Of a stretch of DNA of 26,882 bases, positions 15,487 to 23,452 are shown one piece after another (position 1 is the stretch's first letter; each line of letters starts with the position of its first letter). The stretch covers positions 1-26,882 of the forward strand of contig NZ_JALAMS010000031.1 of the NCBI RefSeq assembly GCF_026790145.1, given 5' to 3'. The translations under genes were made by a program, and so were the position numbers. The notes under the pieces are model-generated. The model was given only the letters and a program-made list of their open reading frames with translations, was not told the origin of the DNA and did no database searches. Source of the stretch: Bacillus_I endophytica_A. GTDB taxonomy: Bacteria; Bacillota; Bacilli; Bacillales; Bacillaceae_H.

Positions 15487-15960
15487 CTAAAAGATGTCCC
15501 TTGGCAATCTGTCATTCAACTTTTCCCACTCACTCCATTTCATAATCGGTTTATCCGGTAAAGGTTTATCGTCCAACATAGAGATATATTCTACGGAATG
15601 CCCATTAGGATCCTTGAAGTAGAATGATACAGCAGGCATAAAAGGGAATACGTATAATTCTCCTGAATTATCTTCAAAGAAGTTACTAATAGAAATTCCT
15701 AATTTCTTTACTTCTATGGCAGTTTTTTTAAGGTTGTCTAAATCAACTGAGATAGCAAAGTGCTGTCTTTGGACATCCTTGCTCGGATAGTTTTCCCTTA
15801 TCCCTAGCATGCCTTTACCTTCACCACCAACCCAAAAGAACGTAGACTTTCTACCTTCGTCTTTATATAAGGGGGATATACCAGGCAATTTTTTATAAAA
15901 ATCCGAGGATTCTTCAAAATTTAATACATTAATGTGTGTTTCAAATATTCCGTTAATCAT
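15487..15960 (-). CDS. VOC superfamily protein, paralog of 5052-5513
   Basis: This 157-residue protein starts at the ATG at 15960, with AAAGGA 7 bases upstream; the open frame runs 17 codons further without a ribosome site. The two VOC modules open with FETHINVLNFEESSDFYKKL (His9) and QHFAISV, and the second closes with DPNGHSVEYIS, where His and Glu would complete the metal site. Its C-terminal WSEWEKLND matches the EWEQLN of the protein at 5052-5513. The substrate is unknown; roles in detoxification or resistance are common in the family. It is monocistronic, between repeat copies F and G. Confidence 0.85.
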   Translation of the reverse strand: MINGIFETHINVLNFEESSDFYKKLPGISPLYKDEGRKSTFFWVGGEGKGMLGIRENYPSKDVQRQHFAISVDLDNLKKTAIEVKKLGISISNFFEDNSGELYVFPFMPAVSFYFKDPNGHSVEYISMLDDKPLPDKPIMKWSEWEKLNDRLPRDIF

Positions 15961-16099
15961 TTCTAAATCCTTTCTCTTGATGACTTTTTCTAAAATATAG
16001 TTCTTTTGCAATTAACCTATATAGAATCTTAATATAAGTTCTGAATATTATAGATACATGGAAAATTATAAAATAACTGGAATTAATCAGTCAAATAGG

Positions 16100-16297
16100 C
16101 GTCCATAAAAGTATATTTTTACGGACATTCACTTTGTGAACCATCTGTTTGTATTCATTTTTTATAGAGTCACGGGGTAATTAAAAATAAGTGATGGATA
16201 TGACAATTACGCGCGTTCATAATAGAAAAAGCACAAACAGGTTAATTAACCTGTTTGCGCTTTTTTACTTCCTCTAATCAACATTATAGTAACTAAC
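16100..16297 (+). repeat. Hairpin repeat copy G (box and hairpin separated by about 100 bases)
   Basis: The box CGTCCATAAAAGTATA (16100-16115) here folds on itself with TTTTTACGGAC (to 16125). The main hairpin is at 16231-16260: GCACAAACAGGTTAA against TTAACCTGTTTGCGC, 14 of 15 pairs with almost no loop. TTTTTTACTTCCT and tail ACATTATAGTAACTAAC follow. It points rightward but sits between the start of one leftward gene and the end of another, so it ends no rightward gene. Confidence 0.8.
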
Positions 16298-16496
16298 TTG
16301 GTATATCATATTCATACTAAAGGGTAGACAAATTCTTTTATCGGGTTAAAGGTTTTGTAAATAAAATAATACTTTTAGAATAATTTAAAAACATTACTAA
16401 TAGAGTTAGAAATTCCATTTCACCACTCACTATTCTGACTGTTAGAATGATTAGTTGCTGCTCCACACCTCACATAAAAGGGTAATTAAGAAAACG

Positions 16497-16531
16497 AAAA
16501 AAAGCTAATCCCTCCTTAACAGAGATTAGCT
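16497..16531 (-). terminator. Rho-independent terminator of the mannanase/gmu genes
   Basis: The stem AGCTAATC/GATTAGCT (16503-16531) has a 13-base loop. Read leftward it ends in TTTTTTT. It lies 32 bases after the mannanase stop. Confidence 0.8.
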
Positions 16532-16562
16532 AATAAAATGATTAAAAATTCTTCTATAATGA

Positions 16563-18035
16563 TTATTGAATTGTTACGTTGTCAACATATACAGCTGTTT
16601 GCCCACTACTATTTGAAGAGCCTGTAAACTGTACGCCAATTTCTTTAATGTCGCCTAAATTCGCAATAGATGATAAATCTAAGGTTAAAATAGTTCCATT
16701 GGAGGAATCGACTTTTACGTTCCCTCCATCAAACCATTTCCAATCAGATCCTGTTTTTACATATAACTTCCCATTAATTCCATTCCCAATGCTTCCCCAA
16801 CTGGCATGCTTTACAGTTGCTGTTAGTTGAGATTTCCCACTAAAATTCTGGTTTTGAGTTAGAGATAAATAATGTTGAGAGTTGCTATTTAATTGAACAT
16901 TGGATTTTAAAGAGAAGCTACCTTTTGATGCCCACTCATTCGTTGACCAAGGTCCGCCTGTTACATTTTCACCACTCCATTTTTGTGTTCCTGTTTCAAA
17001 ATTATATAGTGTATTTTCAGCTCCATCTGAACCACCAGAATGATCTCCTCCTTCAAAGACTGGACTTATTTTAGAAGTAGCCTTTAAACCATTAGGTCCA
17101 TTTACAATCGTATTTCCCCACGAAGTTAAATTATTTCCAGCCCAATCACTTGATAAATCTAAATAACTCCACTCTGGACCATTTCCCTTCCACGACCAAG
17201 CTAACCACCCAACACTTTTCTGTTGAGAGTAATTCATAATTGTTTCTTCATCAACATCTCCATTTGTATGTTTATGTCCAAATTCTCCAATGATTAACGC
17301 AAGGTCCTGATTAAGTACTCCATCAATATTTGATTTAATAGTGGAGGCATCTCCACCAGCATATTCATACATATGAATAGAGAACATTGTATTCTTTATA
17401 GGATCAGCATTAAACACTTCCTTACCATAATCATGAATAGACACTGGATATTGTCCCCAACCTGCAGAATCTACAATTAATGTATGATTGAGTCCGGCAT
17501 CTCTTAGTTTAGGAATAGCCTGTTTATAGCCATTAGCCCAACTTGCTCCATCCCAAGTACCATACCATTCATTAGCAATATTGATTAGAACTTTATCTTC
17601 TTTTCCAATAAGGGCATCTTTGATACTAATCCAATAGTTAACAGCATTGTTTAATGAGTTAATGTCATCTTTCCCAGTGGCGTCATGCACCTCTAGAATA
17701 GCAACAAGGTTATTCTGCTCAGCTAAGGATATAAGGTTTTTCACTGTATTAATATCATCTTTGGTATACTGACTTCCATCAGATAAGACAATTCTAACAG
17801 TATTGGCCCCTGTCTTTGCTATAGCAGGGATTGCCGTAGCAGAATCATCTTTAAACCAAGAATGAGCATGGTTAATCCCCCTTATAACAAATGGATTCCC
17901 CGTTGCATCGTACAAAGTGTTTCCGTTTACGTAAAATCTAGTTGCTGCCTTTACCTCAGGCTTAAAAATAAATAGAGAAGTAGCAAACATTAGGAGACAC
18001 AGAAATATTAATGGAACTTTCTTAATAATGGACAT
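16563..18035 (-). CDS. Secreted GH5 endo-beta-1,4-mannanase with C-terminal carbohydrate-binding module
   Basis: This 490-residue enzyme has a signal peptide (Lys-rich start, hydrophobic 7-24, cleavage likely after VKA30). The GH5 catalytic domain covers about 31-326, with the acid/base Glu156 (NIANEWYG) and the nucleophile Glu251 (IIGEFGHKH). FYVNGNTLYDATGNPFVIRGINHAH is typical of alkaline Bacillus mannanases of GH5 subfamily 8. A Gly/Ser linker (329-339) leads to a beta-rich module (341-490) ending YVDNVTIQ, resembling the mannan-binding modules of those enzymes. It would cut mannan or glucomannan outside the cell. GAGGTGA lies 4 bases before the ATG. It takes the gmuG position, but the gmuG product of B. 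subtilis is a GH26 enzyme. It has its own predicted promoter with a cre site. Cellulase activity cannot be excluded, but the context favours mannan. Confidence 0.9.
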   Translation of the reverse strand: MSIIKKVPLIFLCLLMFATSLFIFKPEVKAATRFYVNGNTLYDATGNPFVIRGINHAHSWFKDDSATAIPAIAKTGANTVRIVLSDGSQYTKDDINTVKNLISLAEQNNLVAILEVHDATGKDDINSLNNAVNYWISIKDALIGKEDKVLINIANEWYGTWDGASWANGYKQAIPKLRDAGLNHTLIVDSAGWGQYPVSIHDYGKEVFNADPIKNTMFSIHMYEYAGGDASTIKSNIDGVLNQDLALIIGEFGHKHTNGDVDEETIMNYSQQKSVGWLAWSWKGNGPEWSYLDLSSDWAGNNLTSWGNTIVNGPNGLKATSKISPVFEGGDHSGGSDGAENTLYNFETGTQKWSGENVTGGPWSTNEWASKGSFSLKSNVQLNSNSQHYLSLTQNQNFSGKSQLTATVKHASWGSIGNGINGKLYVKTGSDWKWFDGGNVKVDSSNGTILTLDLSSIANLGDIKEIGVQFTGSSNSSGQTAVYVDNVTIQ

Positions 18036-18131
18036 TTAATCACCTCATAAAAGTTTTTATTTCGAACTCTTTTTCTATAAAAAATACCAAACATTCACCC
18101 CTTTCGTAGTTCACTGGAAAGAAGCAAAATA

Positions 18132-18174
18132 AGTAAACGCTAACATTCATAAATTTTTAGTTTAAAAAAGTAAA
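18132..18174 (-). promoter_or_regulatory. Predicted mannanase promoter with CcpA cre site at the start point
   Basis: Read leftward: -35 TTTACT (18169-18174), 17-base spacer, -10 TATGAA (18146-18151). Directly downstream is a cre-like site at 18132-18145 (AGTAAACGCTAACA on the given strand), one mismatch from TGWAANCGNTNWCA. Glucose repression by roadblock at the start site is expected. The leader is about 100 bases. Confidence 0.6.
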
Positions 18175-18225
18175 ATGAATATCTTGATTTTAATTTAACT
18201 GAATATTACGAATATTCAATTTATT

Positions 18226-19170
18226 CTACGTGTGTGAAACTATTACTTCACATGACCCATCTATTTCAAACTTATTAATCTGTTTAGGTAATAAGAAGTG
18301 GCTTCCTTTCCCTAAGATGTATTCCTTTTCACCTTGGAGGAGCATACCTTCTCCCTTTATTACACTACAAAGCATAAATGGCTTATCCATAATAAACTGA
18401 GTTTTCCCTTTGACATCCCATTTATATATGGAAAAAAACTTTTCTTTTATGAATGTAGTAATAATTACGTCTTCCTTCTTTTCTACGGACGGTTTAATAG
18501 CTACATCTACATGGGGAATCGTTGTTACCTCTATAGCTTTTTCTAAATGTAATTCCCGTTTCCTCCCTTCCGTATCCGTACGATTATAATCATATACGCG
18601 ATACGTTGTATCAGAGCTTTGTTGTGTCTCTAAAATCAAAGTTCCTTCTCCTAGTGCATGAATAGTACCACTAGGGACATAAAAGAAATCCCCTGGTTTT
18701 ATTTTCAAACGACGGAGTAAGCCATTCCATTGTTTATCTTCTATCATTCTAATAAACTCTTCTTTTGTTTGAGCAGTATGACCATAAATGATTTCTGCTC
18801 CTTCCTTGCAATCTATAACATACCAGCATTCTGTTTTTCCTAATTCTCCATGTTCGTGTTTTTGGGCATAAGTATTATCCGGGTGAACCTGGACTGATAG
18901 ATCCTTATTAGCATCTAAAATTTTTGTTAATAGGGGGAATTTCTCTCCTTGCTCATTCCCAAAAAGTTCCCTGTGCTCCTTCCACAGGTCGATTAATGTT
19001 TTACCTGCATAGGGGCCCCTTTTTATGATAGAAGGTCCATTATCGTGCGCAGAGATAGCCCAACATTCCCCAGTGTTTGTAGAGGGAATATTATACCCAA
19101 ATGTTTCTTTTAATGTGGACCCACCCCAAATTCTCTCATGAAAGATAGGTTCTAAAAAAATAGGTTCCAT
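18226..19170 (-). CDS. gmuF: Mannose-6-phosphate isomerase, class I (GmuF-like)
   Basis: This 314-residue cytoplasmic zinc enzyme interconverts mannose-6-phosphate and fructose-6-phosphate and belongs to the short Bacillus type of about 315 residues. Zinc ligands are visible: Gln94 and His96 (VQVHPDN), Glu114 (GKTECWY) and His171 (GTIHALG). The catalytic-region Arg is in YRVYDYNR (191-197). AGAGGTG lies 10 bases before the ATG. It lies 47 bases after the ROK kinase gene and in the gmuF position of the locus, so its job is to bring mannose-6-phosphate released from mannan oligosaccharides into glycolysis. The 190-base gap to the mannanase holds a separate promoter. Confidence 0.93.
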   Translation of the reverse strand: MEPIFLEPIFHERIWGGSTLKETFGYNIPSTNTGECWAISAHDNGPSIIKRGPYAGKTLIDLWKEHRELFGNEQGEKFPLLTKILDANKDLSVQVHPDNTYAQKHEHGELGKTECWYVIDCKEGAEIIYGHTAQTKEEFIRMIEDKQWNGLLRRLKIKPGDFFYVPSGTIHALGEGTLILETQQSSDTTYRVYDYNRTDTEGRKRELHLEKAIEVTTIPHVDVAIKPSVEKKEDVIITTFIKEKFFSIYKWDVKGKTQFIMDKPFMLCSVIKGEGMLLQGEKEYILGKGSHFLLPKQINKFEIDGSCEVIVSHT

Positions 19171-19217
19171 AATAATTAAGCACCTCTTTTAAATATAAAT
19201 GGTTATTAAAATAGTGT

Positions 19218-20105
19218 TTATGAATGAATTTTTTTATGATACCCCTGTTGGGCAAGGATTAACGCCCCAGTAATTCCTGCACGATCCCCTAATCCAGGTG
19301 GGACAATATATTCGTGAGGATGGATAGAGATTTCCGACAGATTGATGTAACTATTTAACAATTCACTAAGCTTATTATAAATGAGGGAAAAGACCTGTTT
19401 TTGCTTCATTACTCCTCCACCTAAAATAATCTTTTTAGGAGAAAGGATCAGAATATAGTGCATTAAGGCTTGAGCAATATAGAAAGCTTGCAATTCCCAT
19501 ACCTCTAATCTACTAGCTAATTGATATGCTTCTTTTCCCCATCTATCTCTAATAGCAGGTCCAGCTGCTATTCCTTCGAGACAGTCTCCATGATAAGGGC
19601 ATTTTCCTTCATATACATCATCTGGATGACGACGAACTAGAATATGACCCATTTCAGGGTGTGATAATCCTTGGAGAAGTTGGCCATTTACTACTGCGCC
19701 TGCACCAATTCCTGTACCTACAGTAATGTATAAACAACTATCCAATCCTTTGGCTGCACCTAATTTTGTTTCTGCTAGGGCTGCTACATTTACATCAGTA
19801 TTAAAAGTCATTGGAACCTCGAACTCCTTCTTAAGAGCCCCCAATATAGAGTAATCTCTCCATAATTTTTTTGGAGTAGAGGTTATGCAACCGTAAGTAT
19901 CACTTTTGGGGTTAATATCACAGGGTCCAAATGAGCCAATTCCTATAGCTCTCAATGTAAATTGCTGAAAGAAACTGATTACTTCTTGCATTGTTTCTTT
20001 CGGGCTAGTTGTAGGGATTTGAATTTGTTCAATAATTTCCCCATCCTCATTACCGGTAGCACAAATGAATTTTGTGCCCCCAGCTTCAATTCCCCCATAA
20101 ATCAT
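19218..20105 (-). CDS. gmuE: ROK family fructokinase/mannose kinase (GmuE-like)
   Basis: This 295-residue ROK sugar kinase has the ATP site GGIEAGGTKF (4-13), the catalytic Asp104 (FNTDVN) and TVGTGIGAGAVV (128-139). A complete zinc-type motif has His154, Cys169, His172 and Cys175 (GKCPYHGDCLEG). The B. subtilis homologue of this operon phosphorylates fructose and probably mannose with ATP. Here it would trap the free mannose left when the phospho-glycosidase splits imported mannobiose-6-phosphate. AGGGGGA lies 6 bases before the ATG. It follows gmuR by 47 bases. Confidence 0.92.
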   Translation of the reverse strand: MIYGGIEAGGTKFICATGNEDGEIIEQIQIPTTSPKETMQEVISFFQQFTLRAIGIGSFGPCDINPKSDTYGCITSTPKKLWRDYSILGALKKEFEVPMTFNTDVNVAALAETKLGAAKGLDSCLYITVGTGIGAGAVVNGQLLQGLSHPEMGHILVRRHPDDVYEGKCPYHGDCLEGIAAGPAIRDRWGKEAYQLASRLEVWELQAFYIAQALMHYILILSPKKIILGGGVMKQKQVFSLIYNKLSELLNSYINLSEISIHPHEYIVPPGLGDRAGITGALILAQQGYHKKIHS

Positions 20106-20152
20106 AATGATTCCCCCTTTGTAAAGTAACCAGGTGAAAATAAAGATGCTCT

Positions 20153-20866
20153 CTATCGTCTGATATTAACTGTTGTAAAGACAAATTTATCGTAACGGTG
20201 TCTTGAAAATGAGTATTCAAAAGGGATACCTGTATTTAGATAAGCAACTTGTTCCACTTCGAGAACCGGATCATCAGCAGCACACCCCAAATAAGTTTGA
20301 TCTAATTCATTTGGTTTATCGGCCCTTATCTTTCTATGAGAGCCTCCTATTGTTAATCCCAACGTATAAGTTATATGGTGATAAATAGAAGAATGTAAAA
20401 CTTCCTCATTAATCCCTCCAATAATATTTGTAGGCATAAAGGTTTCTTCTATCACGAAAGGTTCATTTTCTACATTACGAAGGCGAATGATGTGATAGAC
20501 TGGTGTATTATGGTCAATAGAGAGGTGTTCAGCTACTTTCTCTGATGGAAATAACACATTAAACCGAATGATTTCGCTTTCAATGTCTTTATTTTGTAAT
20601 AAACCCGTCAATCCTAAATTTTCTCTATCTGTTACATTAACTAGATTATGTTGGATAGCCGACTTTACAATAAATGTTCCATGACCACGCTTACGGTATA
20701 GTAATCCCTCAGCAACTAATATATCGAGAGCTTTTTTCATCGTCATACGACTGCAATCAAATTCCTTTGAAAGAGATTTTTCATCCGGAATAGGTTGATC
20801 ATTAGGATATTCACCCTCTTGTACTCTTTTCCTCATTTCATTTGAAATGTGTTCATATTTGCTCAT
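20153..20866 (-). CDS. gmuR: GntR/HutC family transcriptional regulator (GmuR-like)
   Basis: This 237-residue protein starts at ATG 20866, because GGAGG lies 7 bases upstream; the frame runs six codons further. It has a GntR winged helix (about 1-70, with SLSKEFDCSRMTMKKALDIL and YRKRGHGTFI) and a UTRA effector domain (about 95-235, with VYHIIRLRNVENEPFVIEE). UTRA domains sense phosphorylated sugars. In B. subtilis GmuR represses this operon and is released by imported glucomannan products. The palindrome over the gmuB promoter is the best candidate operator. The 214-base gap upstream contains TATAG-type repeats and may hold a separate promoter. Confidence 0.92.
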   Translation of the reverse strand: MSKYEHISNEMRKRVQEGEYPNDQPIPDEKSLSKEFDCSRMTMKKALDILVAEGLLYRKRGHGTFIVKSAIQHNLVNVTDRENLGLTGLLQNKDIESEIIRFNVLFPSEKVAEHLSIDHNTPVYHIIRLRNVENEPFVIEETFMPTNIIGGINEEVLHSSIYHHITYTLGLTIGGSHRKIRADKPNELDQTYLGCAADDPVLEVEQVAYLNTGIPFEYSFSRHRYDKFVFTTVNIRR

Positions 20867-20936
20867 TTTGTTTCCTCCATTCATAGCTGTATATATAGCA
20901 AGCCATTTTACTTTATTTTAATATCGAAAAAAATTA

Positions 20937-20989
20937 GTTGTTATAGTCTTTATTTCTATGATAATATTTATAGTTTCTATTATAATCTT
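20937..20989. promoter_or_regulatory. Repeated TTATAGT..TTCTATNATAAT motif upstream of gmuR
   Basis: Two related units, 20940-20964 (TTATAGT, then TTCTATGATAAT) and 20969-20987 (TTATAGTTTCTATTATAAT), lie between gmuR and the ROK gene. Read leftward, TTGAAG with TATAAA or TAAATA could form a promoter here. The region may hold an operator, but AT-rich chance repeats are possible. Confidence 0.35.
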
Positions 20990-21080
20990 CAATAATTTAA
21001 TAATATATACAAAGCTATTAGAGGAACTACCACAGTGATAAAAAATATGAACATGTAAAAATCTCTTTCTCTACCTGAAG

Positions 21081-21971
21081 TTATATGATTTTCTGCCTTT
21101 TCAAAAAGTGGTAAAGAGCACCTACTTTTCCTGCATCATTCTTAAAATAACAACTACTTACCTCTGTAATATCTAATGTTTCTTTCCTTATCCTTCCCAT
21201 TCTTTCTTTAATTTTGTTGATAAATTCAGGTTGTGCACTAATTCCTCCACCAATGAGCAATTTTTCAGGAGCTAGAGCGTGTATAATGTTGGTACATCCT
21301 GAAGTAAATGCATTATAAAATTTATTTAAAGATGTGTTAACCGTTATATTATCTTGTAGTAAAAATATTTCTTCCCCACTGACTTCTTGACCGAGACCAT
21401 TTGAAATATTTTCAACTAAAACTCTAGTAGAACCTAGATTACTGAAAGAAAAACGATCTAGCGTTGTTTCTAACTGTTCATCAAATAACAGAGACATTAG
21501 TCCAAACTCTCCAGCCATTCCTTTTCTTCCTCTATAAAGATCACCATTTATAAAGATTCCTCCACCGATCCCTGTGCCAACTGTGATACAAATAAAACTC
21601 TCACATTTAGTAGCATTTCCTCTCCATTTTTCAGCTAAGGTTGCACAATTTGCATCATTTTCTAATTCAATAGGTAGGTTTAACATACTTAATTCCTTTT
21701 TTAAGTACCTACCGGTCAAATCTGTCACGGCTCCCGCGAAGTAAACATAGCCATTTTCAGGGTTAACTGCACCAGGGACACTTAATGCAACCCCTTGTAT
21801 CATAAAACGCTTTTGATAACTATTAATAATATCAAGTAATCTATTAAAAATTTGATTTTCTCCCTGCTTTGGGGTGGTAATAAATCCTGATTCTAAACAT
21901 TCTGCTTCATGGTTCATAACAGCATGTTTAATGGTAGTACCTCCAATATCAATAACCACATACTGATCCAT
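21081..21971 (-). CDS. ROK family sugar kinase (BglK-like), additional to the standard gmu operon
   Basis: This 296-residue protein has the ROK ATP site VIDIGGTTIK (6-15), catalytic Asp106 (ENDAN), and TVGTGIGGGIF (130-140). The Cys-rich zinc motif normally found about 20 residues later is absent: after KGMAGEFGLM comes LLFDEQLETTLDRF with no Cys pair. In this it resembles beta-glucoside kinases (BglK), which use ATP to phosphorylate cellobiose and other beta-glucosides, more than it does gmuE. AAGGAGG lies 6 bases before the ATG. It follows gmuD by 44 bases. It might phosphorylate glucose or unphosphorylated disaccharides from glucomannan; the substrate is inference. Confidence 0.88.
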   Translation of the reverse strand: MDQYVVIDIGGTTIKHAVMNHEAECLESGFITTPKQGENQIFNRLLDIINSYQKRFMIQGVALSVPGAVNPENGYVYFAGAVTDLTGRYLKKELSMLNLPIELENDANCATLAEKWRGNATKCESFICITVGTGIGGGIFINGDLYRGRKGMAGEFGLMSLLFDEQLETTLDRFSFSNLGSTRVLVENISNGLGQEVSGEEIFLLQDNITVNTSLNKFYNAFTSGCTNIIHALAPEKLLIGGGISAQPEFINKIKERMGRIRKETLDITEVSSCYFKNDAGKVGALYHFLKRQKII

Positions 21972-22015
21972 GCTTTTCCTCCTTCTTTAAAGAAATGGTA
22001 TGTAGAACCACCTCT

Positions 22016-23431
22016 TTAAAATCCATTATCCTGGGAGACCTTTTTGAACCAATAGCCACTTTTTTTAACTGTACGTTCAGCATCTTTATCGAGATTCACT
22101 GAAACAAATCCATATCGGTTTTTATAGGCATTTGTCCACGACCAATTATCCATAAATGTCCATAAATGATACCCTTTCACATTTGATCCCTCTTGAATAG
22201 CCTTGTGAACCCATTTCAAATGTTCTCTTATAAATTCAATACGGTAACTATCTTGGATGATTCCTTCTTCATCGCGAAATCTTTCCTCCCCTTCTACTCC
22301 CATACCATTTTCAGAGATAAAGCATTCGATGTTACCGTAATTCTCCTTAACATTAATTAAAATATCATAGATTCCTTTTTCATAAATTTCCCAGCCTCTA
22401 TGTGGGTTCATTTTACGACCAGGCATTATATAATTATCAAAGTAACGCTCGGGTGTGAACGGAGCTTCTGGATTAGGCAGATTTTCCTTAGCTTTTACCC
22501 TTCTTGGTTGATAATAGTTAATGCCTAGAAGGTCTACCGTATTTGATTTAATTACATCTAAATCTCCTTTTTCAATGACGGGCGTAAATTCCTCTTCCTT
22601 TAGAATAGCGATAAGTTCATCTGGAAATTCACCTTTCACTGATGGATCGAGGAAAGAACGATTAAAAATGGCATCCGCAATCTTAGACGCTTTCAAATCA
22701 GCAGGATGTTGACTTCTTGGATAAGAAGGAGTTAGGTTAAGAATAATACCTATCTTTCCATCTAGCTTCAAATCTTTATATACTTGAATAGCTTTGGCAC
22801 TAGATAAAATGGTATGATAACCTACCTGAACTGCTTTTCTAAAGTTCACTTCATTTGGGTAGTGGAAATCGTAGAGATAGCCACCTTCTACAGGAACAAT
22901 AGGTTCGTTATGAGTAAACCATTTTTTTACCCGATCTCCGAATAAAGTAAAGCAAGTTTTTGCGTATTCTACATAGGCTTCCATAACCTTACGATTAGCC
23001 CAACCACCAATATCTTGCATAGCCATCGGCATATCAAAATGATATAGATTTACAAATGGTTCTATCTTATTCGCAACCATCTCATTAATAACATCATTAT
23101 AGAATTCCACCGCCTTAGCATTTACTTCTCCCACACCATTTGGAAACATTCTAGACCAGGAGATAGATAAACGAAAAGAGTTATGGCCAATTTCTTTCAT
23201 AAGGGCAATATCCTCTTTATATCGAGAATAAAACTGAGAGGTTTCATTTGGTCCTACTCCATTAAAAAATCGACTAGGTTCTTGTTCATACCAATAATCC
23301 CATATATTTTGTCCTTTTCCGTCTTTATCGGCGGCACCTTCTGTTTGAGTTGCTGATGCAGAAGAACCCCACCAAAAGCCTTTTGGAAATTGAAATTGTA
23401 TAGTTTCCCTTACTTCTTCCACTGTTTTCAT
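22016..23431 (-). CDS. gmuD: GH1 phospho-beta-glycosidase (GmuD-like)
   Basis: This 471-residue cytoplasmic enzyme belongs to glycoside hydrolase family 1. The ATG at 23431 has GGAG at a proper 8-base distance; the upstream ATG at 23437 is only 2 bases from it. Motifs include FWWGSSASATQTEG at the N-terminus, the acid/base Glu176 (FTHNEP) and the nucleophile Glu374 (FISENGMG). The C-terminal TVKKSGYWFKKV corresponds to the phosphate-binding loop region of 6-phospho-glycosidases. It should hydrolyse the phosphorylated di- and oligosaccharides delivered by the PTS into a sugar and a sugar-6-phosphate. It lies between the EIIC gene (21 bases away) and the ROK kinase, the gmuD position. Confidence 0.92.
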   Translation of the reverse strand: MKTVEEVRETIQFQFPKGFWWGSSASATQTEGAADKDGKGQNIWDYWYEQEPSRFFNGVGPNETSQFYSRYKEDIALMKEIGHNSFRLSISWSRMFPNGVGEVNAKAVEFYNDVINEMVANKIEPFVNLYHFDMPMAMQDIGGWANRKVMEAYVEYAKTCFTLFGDRVKKWFTHNEPIVPVEGGYLYDFHYPNEVNFRKAVQVGYHTILSSAKAIQVYKDLKLDGKIGIILNLTPSYPRSQHPADLKASKIADAIFNRSFLDPSVKGEFPDELIAILKEEEFTPVIEKGDLDVIKSNTVDLLGINYYQPRRVKAKENLPNPEAPFTPERYFDNYIMPGRKMNPHRGWEIYEKGIYDILINVKENYGNIECFISENGMGVEGEERFRDEEGIIQDSYRIEFIREHLKWVHKAIQEGSNVKGYHLWTFMDNWSWTNAYKNRYGFVSVNLDKDAERTVKKSGYWFKKVSQDNGF

Positions 23432-23452
23432 ATCCATTTCTCCTTTTTATCC

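Larger units (their letters stand above)
16012..16562. other. Intergenic, 551 bases: repeat copy G and the mannanase terminator
   Basis: It contains the split hairpin repeat G (16100-16297) and the leftward terminator at 16497-16531. The remaining AT-rich stretch (16300-16490) holds no convincing ORF. A small inverted repeat, ATTCT/AGAAT, at about 16433-16449 is too weak to call. Confidence 0.5.
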
